Positions 5,796 through 6,327 of a DNA stretch of 6,327 bases are shown piece by piece. Within the stretch, counting starts at the first letter, position 1. Each line of letters opens with the position of its first letter. The stretch comes from DAOUKH01 sp034421515 (lineage in GTDB: Bacteria > Chloroflexota > Dehalococcoidia > SHYB01): assembly GCA_034421515.1 (NCBI GenBank), contig DAOUKH010000071.1, positions 1-6,327 of the forward strand, in the 5' to 3' direction. The notes beneath the pieces were generated by a model. The model was not told where the DNA came from and did not search any database. It saw only the letters and a list, made by a program, of their open reading frames with translations. The position numbers were made by a program, and so were the translations under genes.

Positions 5796-5891
5796 GGCGC
5801 CCTCCCCTCTGGCCTTTCCCCCTCTTGGGGGAAACTGAAAGAGGGCACGCGCCGCAGGCGCGTCGGAGGGGCCGGTGGGGAGGGGTGCGCC
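5796..5891. repeat. compound palindromic element (outer inverted repeat with two internal hairpins)
   Basis: The outer arms are GGCGCCCTCCCC (5796-5807) and 5877-5891 (GGGGAGGGGTGCGCC), pairing 5+7 bases around a 3-base bulge. The stem continues with 5809-5814 against 5870-5875, including one G-T pair. Inside are two perfect hairpins: TTTCCCCC/GGGGGAAA (5815-5822, 5827-5834; loop TCTT) and ACGCGCC/GGCGCGT (5847-5853, 5857-5863; loop GCA). The result is a cloverleaf-like three-way structure of about 96 bases lying between divergent genes. No T tract follows either hairpin, so it is not a standard terminator. Pyrimidine-rich/purine-rich arms with G/C hairpins resemble dispersed intergenic palindromes (REP/MITE-like) common in GC-rich genomes. 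Copy number cannot be judged from one copy. Confidence 0.65.
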
Positions 5892-5997
5892 AACGTCGAC
5901 GCAGTAACCGCCACCGGCCATCGAAGTCCACCTTCCTCTCACGTTATGCATGCAGCGCCCCACTCCGCGGAAATCCCAGAGGCGCTTCTGAACGCAC

Positions 5998-6006
5998 TGA
6001 TAGAAT
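5998..6006 (+). promoter_or_regulatory. extended -10 promoter of the glycosyltransferase gene
   Basis: TGA followed by TAGAAT gives TGnTAGAAT, a perfect extended -10 with five of six matches to TATAAT, in GC-rich DNA where this is unlikely by chance. No good -35 is seen, as is usual for extended -10 promoters. Initiation would be expected near 6013, only about three bases before the ATG at 6016, implying a leaderless or nearly leaderless mRNA. Confidence 0.5.
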
Positions 6007-6015
6007 ACCGTGGGT

Positions 6016-6327
6016 ATGAAATCGCAGCCCTCATCGTCCACTCCCGGTCCGGCGGGGCAGGCCCCCGAACAGGGACGGGGCCCGGAGTCGGACGCCCTGA
6101 GGCGGGCCGTGGCGGCCTGCGCCGCGCGGCTCGATCTCATCCTCCTCGCCCTCCTCGTCGGCCTCTCGCTCTTCTTCCGCTTGTGGGGGTTGGACTGGGA
6201 CGACGGCGGTCTCTACCACCCCGACGAGCGCGCCATCCTACTGCGCGTCAGCGAGATGACCTTCCCTTTCAGGGACCTCGGCTCGCTCTTCTCCGTTGAA
6301 AGCGCATGGAACCCCGGCTGGTTCCCC
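6016..6327 (+). CDS. GT-C membrane glycosyltransferase, family 39-like, N-terminal part (runs off the window)
   Basis: The first 104 residues are present and the frame is still open at the window edge. A Pro/Ser/Gly-rich cytoplasmic tail (1-37) leads into a first transmembrane helix (about 39-54, LDLILLALLVGLSLFF), then RLWGLDWDDGGLYHPDERAI. The Asp-Glu pair (70-71) just after helix 1 is where GT-C enzymes such as PMT and ArnT carry the catalytic or metal-linked acidic residues of the first extracytoplasmic loop. Such enzymes move a sugar from a polyprenyl-phosphate donor to protein, lipid or glycan on the outer face of the membrane; the acceptor is unknown here. An in-frame TAG at 6001 confines the start to GTG 6010 or ATG 6016, and neither has a Shine-Dalgarno. 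It is transcribed divergently from ybeY. Confidence 0.8.
   Translation, partial: MKSQPSSSTPGPAGQAPEQGRGPESDALRRAVAACAARLDLILLALLVGLSLFFRLWGLDWDDGGLYHPDERAILLRVSEMTFPFRDLGSLFSVESAWNPGWFP

Noticed and set aside
5815..5834. Perfect 8-bp hairpin as an intrinsic terminator
   Set aside because: No T tract follows on either strand and it is nested in a larger palindrome between divergent genes, where no terminator is needed.
5216..5914. 233-residue N-terminal extension of DnaX
   Set aside because: It overlaps ybeY out of frame and the palindromic element. Family similarity starts exactly at ATG 5215.
5722..5931. 70-residue N-terminal extension of YbeY from a GTG
   Set aside because: It translates through the compound palindrome, is Arg/Pro-rich, and would make YbeY much longer than usual. 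ATG 5721 has a well-placed GGAAG.
5745..6299. 184-codon + strand frame overlapping the glycosyltransferase start
   Set aside because: It runs through the palindrome and is out of frame with the clear transmembrane helix and HPDER motif of the real gene.

Overview
The window is a strongly GC-rich piece of bacterial chromosome. Codon third positions are almost all G or C in the real genes, which leaves long antisense shadow frames. The gene set is mainly housekeeping plus two redox or metabolic genes. No phage, plasmid, transposase, CRISPR, rRNA or tRNA signal was seen. The style of the YbaB and GT-C proteins and the ybeY-dnaX-ybaB-recR cluster would fit Chloroflexota or a similar high-GC lineage. 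That placement is an impression from the sequences and is weak.

Layout, left to right. Positions 1-44 look like the last codons of a + strand gene. A short convergent gap follows. On the - strand, from 1312 down to 287, lies a membrane-anchored molybdopterin oxidoreductase of the sulfite oxidase/MsrP superfamily. Its N-terminal half is a multi-pass, His-containing (probably heme b) membrane domain. A 49-codon gene (290 to 141) follows it with an ATGA stop/start overlap, and that reading frame keeps its coding character for 23 more codons beyond its TGA. A structured divergent intergenic region (1313-1526) leads to a + strand luciferase-like (LLM) flavin oxidoreductase (1527-2591). This gene converges, 7 bases apart, on a - strand operon running ybeY -> dnaX -> ybaB -> recR (5721 down to 2599). 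A 294-base divergent region (5722-6015) carries a roughly 96-base compound palindrome, 5796-5891, and an extended -10 promoter. The promoter sits almost on top of the start of a truncated + strand GT-C (family 39-like) membrane glycosyltransferase (6016 to the window end).

How the genes work together. dnaX (clamp-loader tau), ybaB (nucleoid-associated protein) and recR (recombinational gap repair) form the classic replication/repair cluster, with overlapping or nearly abutting genes. ybeY (rRNA maturation endonuclease) sits upstream and is probably co-transcribed. The Mo enzyme and the 49-codon gene look like a separate translationally coupled pair for extracytoplasmic redox chemistry.

Most of the window is ordinary. 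The points deserving a second look are the internal twin-arginine motif in the cytochrome/Mo fusion, the coding-like continuation past the TGA of the small gene, the compound palindrome at 5796-5891, and the near-leaderless promoter of the glycosyltransferase gene.
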